Shown here in pieces: positions 1 to 11,351 of a DNA stretch of 64,000 bases. Origin of the DNA: Tetrapyrgos nigripes. Taxonomy: Eukaryota; Basidiomycota; Agaricomycetes; Agaricales; Campanellaceae. The DNA is taken from NCBI GenBank assembly GCA_013368315.1, contig JAACJM010000033.1:544407-608406 (forward strand), written 5' to 3'. The notes under the pieces are model-generated. The model was given only the letters and a program-made list of their open reading frames with translations, did no database searches and was not told the DNA's origin. Every line of letters starts with the position of its first letter. Within the stretch, counting starts at the first letter, position 1. The position numbers and the translations under genes are program-made.

Positions 1-2
1 TT

Positions 3-548
3 TCCTTACCAGGTGGTCAGAAGTACGAATTGCGCCGTGCCGTTGCCGAGGTCATGGTACGGTATCAGAAAGAGAGGAAAGACGTCAAAGGTTTGGAATT
101 TTGGTCCTATGTCCTTGACGTTCTTAGTCAACTCCAATCAGATGGAATGTCAAATGAGGAGGATGGTGAAGAGACCGTAAACATTGGGAATCTGATGGTG
201 AAACGAGAGATCAGGATAGTTTTGGTGTTAGATTGGCGTGCCGAGCACTTCGACGGATTGTTCAAGATAGTTGATTCGGCACCCGGTATGGAGGTTGCTG
301 TCTTCACACAGACGGGCAGAAAAAATTGTTTGGTAAGGCGTCAGCCTCAAGATCGAGTCGTCAAGAAGAAACCGCCAAAGAATCTTCCCAGGTCGTTCTT
401 CCGGAAGGAGTACTTGGACGAGATGGAGAAAGAGCAGCCTTGGGAAGTGGAGGAGCTTTGCCTCAGGGAGATCAATTTCCCTGTATTTGACTGGAGTAAA
501 TGTGATCCTTATGCAGGTGTAAGGCCTGGAACTTCTACGGGAACGTAG
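3..548 (+). CDS. Agaricomycete conserved protein, GMSNEE family, copy A (5' partial)
   Basis: The frame is open from the window edge to TAG at 546-548, so the 5' end lies outside or in an upstream exon; a possible acceptor (ttaccag) lies at about 6-12. The product is charged. It has an Arg-rich helix, a W..L..L stretch, the block DGMSNEE at about residue 55, a basic R(E/I)RIVL segment, a TGRK block and an acidic tail. The same blocks in the same order (GMSNEE, RE.RVL, SGRK) occur in the minus-strand gene at 19.3-20.3 kb, so the two are paralogues. I know this family only as a mushroom hypothetical found in many copies per genome, and its function is unknown. There is no ATG near the 5' end that could be the true start. 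Confidence 0.55.
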   Translation, partial: SLPGGQKYELRRAVAEVMVRYQKERKDVKGLEFWSYVLDVLSQLQSDGMSNEEDGEETVNIGNLMVKREIRIVLVLDWRAEHFDGLFKIVDSAPGMEVAVFTQTGRKNCLVRRQPQDRVVKKKPPKNLPRSFFRKEYLDEMEKEQPWEVEELCLREINFPVFDWSKCDPYAGVRPGTSTGT

Positions 549-623
549 ACTACGTAGCTGTATCTCCTCCAATATTGACTAGTGACTATTGATGTGCTAC
601 ACCTGTGGCTGTGTTAATGAAGC

Positions 624-706
624 ATGACCCTCCATTCCACTACTACCACGATCGCCATGACGTTGACCCTCCGTTCCACTAGTACTCCCACGATCGCCAC
701 GACCTT
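624..706. repeat. Two-copy tandem repeat of about 40 bp
   Basis: Two diverged units, both starting TGACCCTCC(A/G)TTCCACTA, begin at 625 and 664. Each contains CACGATCGCCA(T/C)GAC. They lie just downstream of the copy A gene and have no visible coding role. Confidence 0.7.
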
Positions 707-2450
707 GTAAACTGGACCCCAGCGAAAATCCTGCTGAAAATTTGAAGAAGTTACAGAAGACTTGACCCCGACGGCGACAATCACACCAATAGCTTCTCTA
801 TTTTGAAGGTCCTTTAAGTGTCAACGCCCTCATGGGGAAGAGCATTTTTTCTGGCAAGGTCTTCGATTATCATATTAGACTATGTGGCGGGCAAAAGTTT
901 CTGATCTATCTCTTTTCAAGACATCAATGTCCACCTTTCCTCGACTCAGTCCTTTATTCCTTTTCTTCTTGTCACCAATGACCTAGAAACTAATCGCTTC
1001 AAACTTGCTCAACTTCAAGGAACCTCTCAAGAAGGTCAACAACGCCTGCTTTTGATCCTCAGGCATCAGTGGCGTTGAATACGAGGATGCTCCAGATGGC
1101 AAATGAGTGTATGGGGTGATGAATGGGACGAGTGGAATGGGAGTAGTATGGGTGCTGGGATGAGTATGATGAGGGACGGAATATTAATGGATGACGGACT
1201 GGATGGTGGAATGGGTATGAAGAGAATATGAGTGGTATATGTGGTCTGGGAGGCTGTATTAGAAGGTATGAGCCAGGATATTCTAACGAGACCTAGAGCA
1301 GATTGGCCTTGGGCACTGGTGGCGGCCATGGAGCCACCATTGGACTCCTAGTCTAATCTACCCGCCGTACGTCTGTTTGTTGACGGTTTGATAATTTATT
1401 CAAGTTGACTTGAGACATTACGCCATCTTGGTGTGCGAATCTAGTGGACGTCAGTCTCGGGGTAACTATGATCTTCAAGTTGTATCTATTGTCTTGGCCC
1501 CTCCCAGACGCACTTTCTTACAGCCTGAGGATTCGAAGCTCTTATTATGTAGCTTGCCATCCCTCTTGCTGTGCACCTCCCAGGCTCTCTTCCTTTCTTT
1601 TTTTGCCCTCGGAATCGATGTGCTTTCGACATGATCCAATTCTTGTCGTCAAATATCTGATAGGTAGTGCGAAGCTTGAGACAAGCTTGAGACCATCCGC
1701 AGTGTTATGGTTATGAAATTTTTGGCTAACTGACTCCAAGGCAACAGTCCATCGCTCCTCAAACTCGCTGTACGATCAGTCCGGAGTGCCTTCCCGAAGT
1801 ATAAACAGAGCTAATATGAGACTGATCAAGATCAACTGGAAACCCTTGTATGAAAAAACCTGAGTAAATCGACAGAGATTGGATAGGAGGTTGTACACAA
1901 CAGAACACAGCGTCCTCGAATTTGTTCTCCGGGTCAACACCACTCGTAATGAACTTCCTCCACTCCAAGCATCCTGATCGTCCATATTAATCTCTCTAAT
2001 AGGCTATAGCTTCAATAATCCTAGCACCCTCAGCCGACTTTCCATTGCCATCCCATGTCAGAAATTGCTCTAGTACTATGCTATATTAGTACATTGATCT
2101 CCAGAAGGAAATCTTGACACATTTAGCTCAGTCTTCCTCGTCAAGCTTGCACTGAAGACACTACTATCGGCGAGAAATAGAGGGAGGGTCATGAACATAT
2201 CACTACATTGCACTTGTCATCCAACCTTCATTCAGTGTTGTCCAGATCAAAGATCAATTTCAAATTGGGTATATCAAGAGGTAGTCTCCTGTAGCCAGAC
2301 TGACGATATATGCAGAACCACACTGCGTGTGCATATATGTAACCAAGAGGGTAGCCATGAGTATGTCATTTGCTGAGATGTAAACAGTATCAAGAGTAGT
2401 ACTAGTAACAAAACAAGATAGAAACTTCTGAGCTGTAAAGGTACATTGTA
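707..2450. other. Stretch without a supportable gene
   Basis: Only short, mutually overlapping reading frames are present, none with a recognisable motif or a good exon chain. The stretch 1080-1280 is rich in ATGGG- and GATGG-type words on the plus strand and gives low-complexity translations. Confidence 0.5.
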
Positions 2451-2453
2451 GAG

Positions 2454-3481
2454 TCACCATTGCACAAATGAGTCATAAAAATAATTCGAGTTCAAATCCC
2501 CACCTTCAAGTTCGATGGCAGTAGTTTCATCATGATGTAGATATTGGGAATAACAGTTCATAGTATGATTGAGTACAGGCCCTGGTAACACTGATAAGTC
2601 CACCATTGGCACACCTAATCCAGCGGAAGGGTCTGGTAAGCCCAGGGGATAAGCAGGGTTGGTGACCATAGCGAAGTCAAGGTATATCAATGACCGAAGT
2701 TCATTGAGCTGCAGTCCAATCGAAGCTGGACAGTTATGCAATGGTCTGTGCGGATGTGAATGTAACGGCATCATTGCAACTCCATTAAACGGAGTGTTGC
2801 TTTTGTGATAAATATGGTTTTCATTAGCGTCTTCAGTCGAAGCAACAGACCCTCCAGCCAGCGAATGTAAATGGTTAATGTCGACGTAGGGTTTTCATGG
2901 AACCGGGCTGAAGATCGTGAGTGGTTCGGCCACAGTGGTCAGGCTAGAGGACACCATGGATGATTGTGAATGGTTTGAATCACTGCTGTCAGTGTCAGAC
3001 TCAGGGTCCAACCCTTCAATTGGCATGACAGTGGGAGGCCGGATGACGACCTGTTGATCATCGACTTTGTCATATGGGTAGGCAGAGGATTGGAACAAAT
3101 TTTGTGTGACGGTACGAGAGATGCGAGATGGAGACAATTTTGGGATCATGTTTCGCATAGGATTGACTGAGAACTTGTGCATCGATGACGAGAACGAAAC
3201 GGGTTTGCGAGGCTTATGTTTTTTGCGAATGGGTTTGTGAGGCCCTTTGAGGTCGATGATGTGAATGTATTGCTCTGTCGTTTCCTTCCCCAAGGATATC
3301 AGGGTGGGGTCGTCTCGTCCTTCGGGCTATAGTTCGTGATTGTAATCAGAGGAAACAACTTTGATGGCTGACGAATAGAGGTTATACTCACCGTCATCAA
3401 GTAGACTTTGTTATCCTCGGAACCACCATGGGTTTTCACTTGACCAAATGCGTATGATTTGCTGACTTGAAACGAAGACAT
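2454..3481 (-). pseudogene. Ser/His-rich hypothetical protein with one in-frame TGA
   Basis: Exon 1 runs 3481-3392 from a real ATG. A 65-nt GT-AG intron (3391-3327) joins in phase 0 to exon 2 at 3326. The product starts with a small polar N-terminus. It continues with a basic Lys/Pro segment (IRKKHKPRKP), a Ser/Asp-rich stretch (SDTDSSDSNHSQSS) and a His/Pro/Leu-rich C-terminal half. The frame is open from 3326 to the stop at 2454 except for TGA at 2897-2895. About 147 open codons follow that TGA, far more than chance, so the stop looks recent. A CGA to TGA change fits the pattern seen elsewhere in the window. Readthrough is possible but unsupported. I do not recognise the family. Confidence 0.45.
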
Positions 3482-3591
3482 TCCTTGCCATTGCTGTCGA
3501 CGGTTATGATCAGAGAGGATGTCATCAAATCAGATGGCACATACCCCTCGTTTACGACTCTTCCTTTCTTTTAATCTCCAGTAAGTACAGC

Positions 3592-3956
3592 CTAGAGATT
3601 CAACAGGAAGAATATGATCAGATATCTCGTTATGGCATCGAAGAAGGAAGCAACCCCGGGAAGTCTCTGATAAGAAGCAAGGAAAGAGTAAAGATGATAT
3701 GGGATGTGCTACTGACTTTTGCCATGATTCCTGCACCAATGACAGTCTTCATAGGAAGTTTCTTCTGACACTTCGTATGACAGTCACTGCAGGCGTCACA
3801 ACCTGTTGCACGAAGACAGGATAGGAGGAATGAGCAACACTGTTTTTTATATAAGTTGGAGACTGCCGGAAGACTTACGGCGGCCAGGGCCTGGTAGAGG
3901 GTGGCCATACACGGTAGTGGTGATATCTGTTTCGGGACGATGTCAATGAAGAGCAT
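3592..3956 (-). CDS. Small Cys-rich, C-terminally hydrophobic hypothetical protein
   Basis: Three exons join in phase: 3956-3879, 3839-3717 and 3666-3592, with 39- and 50-nt GT-AG introns, giving 91 residues. The middle exon holds a cysteine cluster (CCSFLLSC, then CDACSDCHTKC). The last exon ends in a hydrophobic run (YLIIFFLLNL) that could be a membrane anchor. The first intron is very short and a longer reading frame exists upstream, so the start may be wrong. No family is recognised. It lies just upstream of the gene at 2454-3481 on the same strand. Confidence 0.3.
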
Positions 3957-4099
3957 CGATGAAGTTGAGCGGTAAAGGATGCCACATACTCTGGATATTT
4001 TTCATCTGCCAGATATAGGCTAGCAGCTTCGAGTTTGAGCAGGGATTTGTGATGAACTGATGACGAGGAGAGGGTGGGAGTGGCGATGAGTTGACGGGG

Positions 4100-5330
4100 C
4101 TTTAACTTATAATTTTAAAGACAGACCCTTGAGATTCCAAACATATGCCACTCAGCTGGGAACCTTAACTTTGATGACAGTGTGGCTTGTACACAGATCG
4201 CGTCTCCTGGTACTCTCACCGAGTTTTACGAAGGTTTAAAACCAATTCCATCATCCTAGATGATGTCCGCGACCATTGGGTCAAGGAGAGGTGCAGAGAG
4301 ACAGCCGCAGCAAAGCCCTTCCTTTCTGACTATTGAAACGAAGAACAGTCTGAATCAGGAATGAAGGGTTTCTCGATTTGTGTAAGGAAATTCTTCCTAC
4401 TGGCACTGGACGAGGAACAAACATCTCAGGAGGTACGATAGAGGGGGGGGGGGGGGGGGGGTAGGCTACATCCATGATCCATCGATATAGTGGATGTCCA
4501 CTGAAAAAGCAATTTAATTTTCAGATCAACAACCACCATGACGCGTCTACCTCCAATGCTGACCTGGATCCAACAACTTACAAGCTCCTTGTATCCTCTT
4601 GTGCAATACAAATTGTCCAATAGTACTCCTCATTCGAATCCAGAACATGTCGAAGGAAACTGAGTTGATCCAGTTTCCAGGCCCCCTCGTCAAGGTCGAT
4701 AATCAAGCAAAGCGGCCCGCCTGCAAATCTGAAGCCCCATCTTTCGTACCTGGGCAACGGTTTTCAGGGTACTATTGGAATTCGTTGGAATAGACCTGAG
4801 GCTGGTATATCATACCATCAGGTACCGAGGCGTAGGACGCACTGCACAGTGAGTGTAGTGGACTTTATACAACACGACCATTCCTTCATCGGATCACAGG
4901 GTGACTGGAAGGATCGGGCTCAGTGACGATGATGACACTCATATTTTCCATGCCCACCTATGCACCCATGCGACATTTCCCATACCAGTCTCCACACACC
5001 GTCCTCATGCATCCACACACCTTGCCATACTACTCATCATACCACTCACCGTACACCTCATATACCCCTCATTCCCAATGGTCACGTCGCAGTATTGGGC
5101 TCCAATCAGTATTTGTTCATTAACATTAGATGTGTATACATGTAGAATGGTACTAAGAATAGTAAAGTTTGCGCACTAGGGACTGGGTACTGAATGCAGG
5201 AGGTATTCTAACTTGAGATAGTACTAAAAAGATGGGGAGCTTCGCCTGTGATGTATAAGCAACAGTACTTCGACATGGTAGTAGAGGAAACGAAGTACTC
5301 ACAATCAGTCCGATATTACGATTAAATTGC
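4100..5330. other. Stretch without a supportable gene
   Basis: Apart from the G run there are only short frames. The segment 4930-5100 is a C/A-rich low-complexity stretch (CACAC, CATAC words) giving His/Thr/Pro-rich translations on the plus strand. Confidence 0.45.
4443..4461. repeat. Homopolymer run of 19 G
   Basis: Nineteen consecutive G residues, likely to be length-variable and prone to assembly error. The Pro-rich frames on the complementary strand here are by-products of this run. Confidence 0.95.
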
Positions 5331-5337
5331 CATCACT

Positions 5338-5690
5338 TTGAGCTGTGCTGACACCAGCTATGTTGATGATAGCGGCGGAGTGAGCAATGGACGCAAGACG
5401 TTCAGACACCTCAATGATTTGATGCCATTTCTTCTCTTGAAGGTTGCAGGTGGTGTTGTAGTAGGTTTCAACCGTGTCTGACCAGATGTCCGTGAAACTC
5501 GCAGCTGTAAGCTTTCCGGGCTTCTTTCCTGCGGCTTTAGCAGCTGCCTTTGCCTCATCAATCGCGTTTTAGATAGTGTCGATGCCCGTCTCGAAGCTTT
5601 CAAGAGCACGAATAATCTAGAAAAGAGTCAAAAGACAATGAGCAAGTCAAACAAGTAATATGATCACATCATGTACAGCAGCATCTAAAA
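5338..5690 (-). pseudogene. Fragment of a helical protein gene, exon pair
   Basis: An exon ending DAAVHD (donor near 5665) joins across a 51-nt intron ending TTTTCTAG to an exon beginning IIRALESFETGIDT. The combined product is an amphipathic, Ala/Lys/Glu-rich sequence that stays open to about 5338, except for one TAA shortly after the splice (DTI*NAIDEAK). The hydrophobic/charged periodicity suggests a helical bundle or coiled coil. The family is not recognised. The single internal stop makes it a probable pseudogene fragment. Confidence 0.35.
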
Positions 5691-6319
5691 ACTGATTAGT
5701 ATGATCAAGAAAATCCAGAAAGATAATTCACTGTGTAGTTCCCCGACTCGGACCAAAGGGAAGAGGAGGGACTAGGTCGTCGAATGATTGATCCGCACCT
5801 CATCCGGTTCCTTTTAGGAAAGAAACCTGGTCACGATGGCTTATGACAATGTTAGCTGTAGTCAGCTTCAGAAGAGCCGCCGCAAGCGACGTGGCAGTCC
5901 CAGGCTCTTGGCGCTGCTGTTTCTTAAAAAAAAGGCAATAGTTGGAAGATTGAGTACAGTTTATAGTGTAGTAGTTGAAAACAAGTCCAACGTATTTTGG
6001 GTTAAGCAAGTAATTTTTTTCATCAGCGAGACCTTGGTGGTGGTCTCGACCAGGCCGGGTTTTAGGGTCCATAGAATCACGGTGGTTCCACCCTGTCACT
6101 CATTCTTCCACCACAACCACGATGTACTTTTTCACTCTCGGACGCGCTCTTCGGTTTCCATCTACTGTTTGAATTGCACAGATATTTCTGTCCCCTGAGG
6201 CCGGTCCTGGCTGCGAATGCGCCGGCGCTGTAACTGGACTAAAACAGTTTGATTTGAAATGTCAGATGCCCCCGAAGTGATTTGTGCAAGAGTTGGTGCG
6301 AAATGTTTATATCGGTTGT

Positions 6320-6550
6320 AAACAAGTAAGTCTGTCCATCCATTTTCTAGTTGATGTTCAATTTATGCAAGTTTTTTCAGCCTAACGATTCTTCGGTGAG
6401 GCTCATGCGAGGTACTGGAAGTGGTACGTGGCAAAAAAGTGAGTTTGTCCATTCATTCTCTAGTTGATATCCAATTTATGTAGGTTTTTCAGCCTAACCA
6501 TTTTTCGGCAAGGCTCATACGAGGTACTGGTAGTGCTACGTGGTATGGCT
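6320..6550 (+). repeat. Tandem duplication of an intron-exon unit, about 115 bp, two copies
   Basis: Two neighbouring copies each contain a gt(a/g)ag(t)-like donor, T-rich intron sequence ending TTTTTCAG, and a short frame reading PN(D/H)(S/F)S(V/A)RL(M/I)RGTGS. The copies differ by about 15 percent. This looks like a duplicated small exon with its intron, upstream of the open frame at 6618. Confidence 0.6.
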
Positions 6551-6617
6551 GGTCCCTGTCTGCATGAGAGTATTGTTGAAGACCTTTTACGGTGCGTGTT
6601 CTGTCTCTTTTTAAAGA

Positions 6618-7604
6618 ATGTTATTTAACCTCGTACAAAGATTGTGGGCCAGTTGGGACGGGTGGTTTGCTCCTACAGCCGTCGATTGGACAGCGTTTGC
6701 CGTACGACTGGATGACTGGAAAGCATTTGCTGTTCAAAGCTTTAATATCGTTCAACACTGGTGTTTGTGGGCAGAACTCGCAACTCTTCCAATTTTTTTG
6801 ACGCGACTTGGTCGTGTTTTTGAAACTTGGCTGGGCCAAGTTTTTCATGCAGGGACCTTTCACAGCATCACTCAAGTTTTCCTACTCCACAGCGCACTTT
6901 CCTTTTCACGCCCTCGTCTGACCACTGTGCAGCTTCGCTGGCTCATGCTTTTCAATGCTTTACGTGAACTCTCAGTGGTTCCTGTCACCAGTCACTATCC
7001 ACACGGTGCCCTCCCTCCCCGTCGTCGTTACTTCTGACCGCGCCTTGACAACACTAATGCCGGTGCCCTGTACGCCTCTATTCCCAACACTTTCAGCGTC
7101 GCTCAGCCCTTAAATCTGACGCGGGCTTCATCGCAAAATCGAACGTTTCCTACTCCGCCGCAACGTGGCTCCGCCAGCCGAGTTTCACTCCCTTTAACTG
7201 CTCTGGTGCGACCAGGTTGTTACCGTCCCTTGACTAGGTCAAGGTTTTTTTTTTTGCTGGCTTGGCCTGCCCCTCCGTTGTTTGATATGTCCACTATGGA
7301 TGGCACCACTGCGAGTAATGTACAGGTGCGCAATGTATTTTTAATGCCATTCCCTCCTTCTAACAGCCACTCCCTTTTCCAGCCGCAGCATAAAGTCAAC
7401 TTTCCGAAACTACCATGCAGCTGTGCAGAGAAGGTTTTGCATTTACTGGGAGACTTAACACTCTACATGGCTGTGTTTAATGCTGGTGTGCGAATTCTCT
7501 TTAATTGGGCGCACTGTTCTCGGTACAGTCACATGTGCGACCAAGAAGACCAAAGCCAAGTAACTCCACAGGACCACAATATGATCATCATTTCTTTTCT
7601 ATAG
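6618..7604 (+). pseudogene. Long Trp-rich hypothetical reading frame with a single TGA
   Basis: One frame stays open for 329 codons apart from TGA at 7035-7037. The first part is rich in Trp and Phe (LVQRLWASWDGWF, LWAELATLPIF). A Pro/Ser/Arg-rich middle follows, then a region with MSTMDGTTASN and the Cys-containing KLPCSCAEKV. The TGA is followed by CCG in an Arg/Pro context, consistent with a former CGA. I do not recognise the family. The length of the open frame makes a chance origin unlikely, but there is no independent support for expression. Confidence 0.4.
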
Positions 7605-7800
7605 TGTACTTGTATTCAGGGAGGTTAGCTACTTGTGGCTAACCCCTTCGTTTCTTTTCTCTCCTGTACTTGTATTCAGAGAGGTGGGTGGGTGTACTAT
7701 ATGTACATAACCAGTTTCGGCCAACCGTTTCATTTCTTTTTACAACTGTACTCGTATTCAGGGAGGTGGGCGGGTGTACCATATGTACTACAACACTTTC
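7590..7800 (+). repeat. Three diverged tandem repeats, 64-84 bp apart
   Basis: The core TGTACTTGTATTCAGGGAGG recurs at about 7608, 7667 and 7748, followed by GTGGG(T/C)GGGTGTAC(T/C)ATATGTAC in the last two. The array lies directly after the long open frame and before another array. Confidence 0.7.
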
Positions 7801-7904
7801 CCGGTGTACTCAAATCAATAAAAAATGCTTTTCCTTTCATTACTTCGAGTCGGGGATGCTGCACTAAGAATGGTAATTATGAGTCCGAATGAAATGAGGA
7901 GTCT

Positions 7905-8190
7905 TATACCTCAGATTTTTGGCCGCGTTAATCGAACATTTTTGTTTGGTTCACTTTGTACATTCCGCGTCCACACAGCCACCATCTGCCTCTCTGGCTT
8001 TTGGCCTCGTTAATCAAACATTTTTGTTTGCTTTCTGTTTGTATGTTCTGCGTCACACAGCCACCTCTATCTGCTCCTCTGGCTTTTGTGGCCTCGTTAA
8101 TTGACCATTTTTATTTGCTTTCTGTTTGTACGTTCTGTGTCCACACAGCCACCATCTGGCCCTCTGGCTCTCTGGTTTGTGACCTTGTTA
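7905..8190 (+). repeat. Three-copy tandem repeat of about 85 bp
   Basis: Units begin at about 7919, 8004 and 8091 with GGCC(G/T)CGTTAAT. Each contains TTTTTGTTTG, a TGTACATTC/TGTATGTTC box and CACACAGCCACC, and ends CTCTCTGGC. A partial fourth copy starts near 8175. Identity is roughly 85-90 percent. Confidence 0.8.
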
Positions 8191-8239
8191 ATCATTTGCT
8201 TTATGAGCCTTCTTGTGGTTTTCGCTTTGGAGTCTAATA

Positions 8240-9940
8240 CAAAAGACTTTGCTGTATGTTGTGTAAGTAAGACTAAATAGAAGAATAAGTATGAATAAGT
8301 ACTAACCTCAGTGATATGAAGCTGAGGTTACTGTGGCTATGAGTACACTAAGTATATGACCAAAGTGGAGATAAAAGAAAGAACAAGTGACCTAGAAAAG
8401 GCAGTTCATGGATGAGGTCTGTCTTGCCACATGTGACAGAAAAGGAAGGAAGTAAAAGAGGAGAGAAATTCGAAATACTACATCTTGTAAGTCATTTAGG
8501 TTGACCTTGCTGAACTTTGCTTCGAATAAAACCAACAAGGATCAATGGATTTTTTCTCCCACACTTTGACCATACCTAATGATGCATCACAAACCCTCCA
8601 CCTACAAATACCGCCATGTGTCTTCAAATATCTTGGCATGTTTGGCTCCTATCCCTGTTCATAAGCTCAAAACAATACAGTATAGCCACCATTTGCTAAT
8701 TTTCGGGCTCGTACTTGCCACCATATATGGGGGCCCACATTTCTGGTTATAGAAGAGGACGAGAAGAAGAAAGAGGATACAGCGTACCTATCAAATCCAC
8801 GCTGTCGAGCCAATTCAACGGAGAGCTGGCATAATGAGAGAGTGCAGAGACTTGGTCACTGCACCTGCTTTCGATTGGGTTGCTGGCTGACCAAAAGTTT
8901 GCAGACGCCCACTGGATCCGCCAGCTTCAGAGTGCTGAGTGATGAAACTGACGTCATTAATGCAGCTGTGTCAGTTGACATGACGTTGTGGTCAACGTCG
9001 ACCACCATATTGACCACAACGTCGACCACAACGTTGGCCACTACGTCGTAAGTCAACATCAAAGCACTCGACAATTTCAGTGTAAGCTTAATCCTTCACA
9101 TTGCCCTCGCTCACCTCATCTCATTTCCCAGATTGTCTCTACTATATTGCAAATTCATGTTTTTCCATCTCAATCGTCCCCAGTAAGTAGTGTGTTTCGC
9201 ATTTTCTTCATACTAAGTACCTTCTCACCAGCTTAGAAGTGCTCTGCTCTCTATCAAACTGTGTTTCCAATCATATTCACGTCCCCACATCAATTTCGAG
9301 CGAGGTGTATTTTGGCACACGCTCACCCTCTGTCTTCGAACCTGATGAGTAGGATCTCCGCGACATTGCCTACCCTCTCAAATGTGAGTCGCAGTTGATT
9401 CCAGACAGCAGCCTTCACTCAACACTAGCTACAGATCCTGATTTGCAGGCGGAGTCATCCGCCAGAATACTGAGATTATTTGGGGGGAAAGAGATATCTA
9501 AGAGTTTCCGTTCTGAAATCGCTGGTGGATGTAAACTTGTCGGGTTGTTTGAGGCATTTCGAGATAGTTTTGTTACGAGGTGCGCTCAAATCCTTCCGTA
9601 TCGTCGTCGTCAAACCGCTGAATGAGTTGCAGGTGCTCTGTTTTGTATCCACAGCATTCCCAATCTGTTCGTCAACTGTTCTTTCCAACCCCACACTTCC
9701 CGAAAGTGTCTTGTTTGCCCTTTCTTTTATCTGCATTCTTGCCATCTTCTATCAGATATGTTGCAATGTCCACCATGCGATGATAGGGACGGAGGGTATT
9801 ATCGTGCTTGCCTTTTCTCTATCCCATACACGATACACGGTCCATGGGGTTTGGCGCGCCAGTAGCAGTGGCTATGAGCGTCTACACAGCTGGCATTCCC
9901 TTTGGACCGTCCCAATGGGCACCCAAGCCACTCCGATCGT
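8240..9940. other. Stretch without a supportable gene
   Basis: It holds a 9-bp perfect hairpin (TAACCTCAG at 8303-8311, CTGAGGTTA at 8322-8330) and a short minisatellite at about 8985-9045 built on ACCACAACGTCG, which gives His/Val-rich translations. The frame at 9480-9956 has a hydrophobic stretch, but the complementary frame is just as open, so no gene is called. Confidence 0.5.
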
Positions 9941-9947
9941 TGATGCC

Positions 9948-9957
9948 TTTATATAGG
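9948..9957 (+). promoter_or_regulatory. TATA-like element upstream of the RING gene
   Basis: TTTATATAGG lies about 130 nt upstream of the ATG at 10081 and is followed by a CT-rich stretch (CATCTCTCTGACTCCCTC), a common layout for fungal core promoters. Confidence 0.45.
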
Positions 9958-10080
9958 GACCGTTCATTCACACATTCATCGTTGCTCATCTCTCTGACTC
10001 CCTCTACCTGTAATGGTGCTGCATCAGTCAGTATTCTCCAGTAATCCTTTGGAGTTTTTGCCAGTAACACGTTTTACAGA

Positions 10081-10807
10081 ATGACTTCCTCATCTAGTTA
10101 TCCTTCAGATTCCCGGCCATATCTCTGGACGATTGCTCAACACCAGCCATATAAAAAAGTTGTTACCTACGGGAAGCGGCACCGAAAAGGATCTCTTAGA
10201 GCCTATGCAAACTTGCAGTCCAGGTCACAAGCTGTACGTTGCCCGCCCTATTACCACTTGTCTTTCAGTTGGTCTTACTCCTCTCTTTCACAGAAAACAG
10301 CGCAGAAAACGGCTGCCTCTCTCAACCTCAAGAATCCGACCAAAATACAACTTCAGAGAGAACTCAAGGTAGGCGCGGTCTTACTATGCTTTTCACCATT
10401 TACTGAGCGTTATTCCCTTCCAGATCCTTAAAGAGCAAAGGGAATGTATGCACCAACAGCAGGAGCCTCACCATACATGCCCTATCTGTCTTGACATATG
10501 CTGGCAACCCTGCGTGTACGTGTTCTGGACCCATTCACGTTTCTGATCGTGAATTTCTGACTACCTTTTCGTATACAGCACACGATGTGGTCATGTATCT
10601 TGCGGCAGGTGCCTCTCTGAACATGTCAAGGCCAAGATGCGCGAAGGTTATCTGTGGACCAACATTGGGTGTGCCATATGCCAAGTGGATCTTCTTACTC
10701 CCCCTGTAGTGTGCTTTGAGATGCAAGGTCTCGTTGATATTTATGCCACTTCTCGCAACATTGTAATTCCTCCCAGATCTTCGTTTACCTGGCCCCCCAG
10801 TCTATGA
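10081..10807 (+). CDS. Small RING-finger (C3HC4) protein
   Basis: Four exons join in consistent phase: 10081-10233, 10294-10368, 10424-10515 and 10579-10807, giving 182 residues with stop TGA. The introns are 60, 55 and 63 nt, all GT-AG. A basic, Tyr/Lys/Arg-rich N-terminus and a Gln/Lys helical stretch precede the RING. The RING has CPIC (C1, C2), then CGHVSCGRC (C3, H4, C5, C6), and CAIC (C7, C8). The C-terminal tail after the RING includes VCFEMQGLVDIYATSRN. RING domains of this form usually bind E2 enzymes and act as ubiquitin ligases; that activity is inferred, not shown. The splice between exons 3 and 4 falls inside the RING, so a spliced reading is required to see the domain. The Met at 10081 is the first in frame after the TATA-like element. 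Confidence 0.8.
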
Positions 10808-11351
10808 TTTTTCCTAGTTCACATGGTTCGTTAACTAGTTGCTCTGATATCTTTTATAATCCTTCTCGCTATCAATTTTTTTTCCTTAGCGCACTGTTAT
10901 ACATGTCTTCGCCGCCGTCAAATACGTTAATTCAGATGAGTAGAAGGTGGTCGTCCTGCATACCTAAGTAATATGGCGGATGAAAGACAAGTAGCTCTAT
11001 CAACACAAGCACCCGGGCCCACTCAGACTTTAAAAATATAAGGGTCTGCGACGAAGTTTTCAAAAGTCGGTCTCATTTAAGCGTACCCCACTTCCGAACG
11101 ATGCCTGTCTACAGCTAGCATGTTAATTTGGATAGAGGACTTGAGCGGATCATGAATCCAAGTTTTTGTGAATCTATCACAGAAGAGAAATTTCCAGGTC
11201 AAACTCGTATACGTAGTGGCATGCTAGCACTGAAACTTGCAGCTTCACACTGAGAAAGCTCCACAATATATGGCAAAGAGGGCAAAGATATACAATTACT
11301 TCACGGCATCAGTACAATACACAGGAATCATTCCAGTCTGACCCTATTACT

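Noticed and set aside
1066..1329. Minus-strand Ile/Pro/Ser-rich frame
   Set aside because: It is low-complexity translation of a G/A-rich plus-strand stretch, with no splice chain or motif.
4281..4620. Pro-rich minus-strand frames
   Set aside because: They are by-products of the 19-G run.
7905..8190. Regular repeats that could suggest a CRISPR array
   Set aside because: The units are contiguous tandem copies with no unique spacers, and the genome is eukaryotic.
8856..9074. His/Val-rich frames on both strands
   Set aside because: They are produced by the ACCACAACGTCG minisatellite; neither strand shows other coding evidence.
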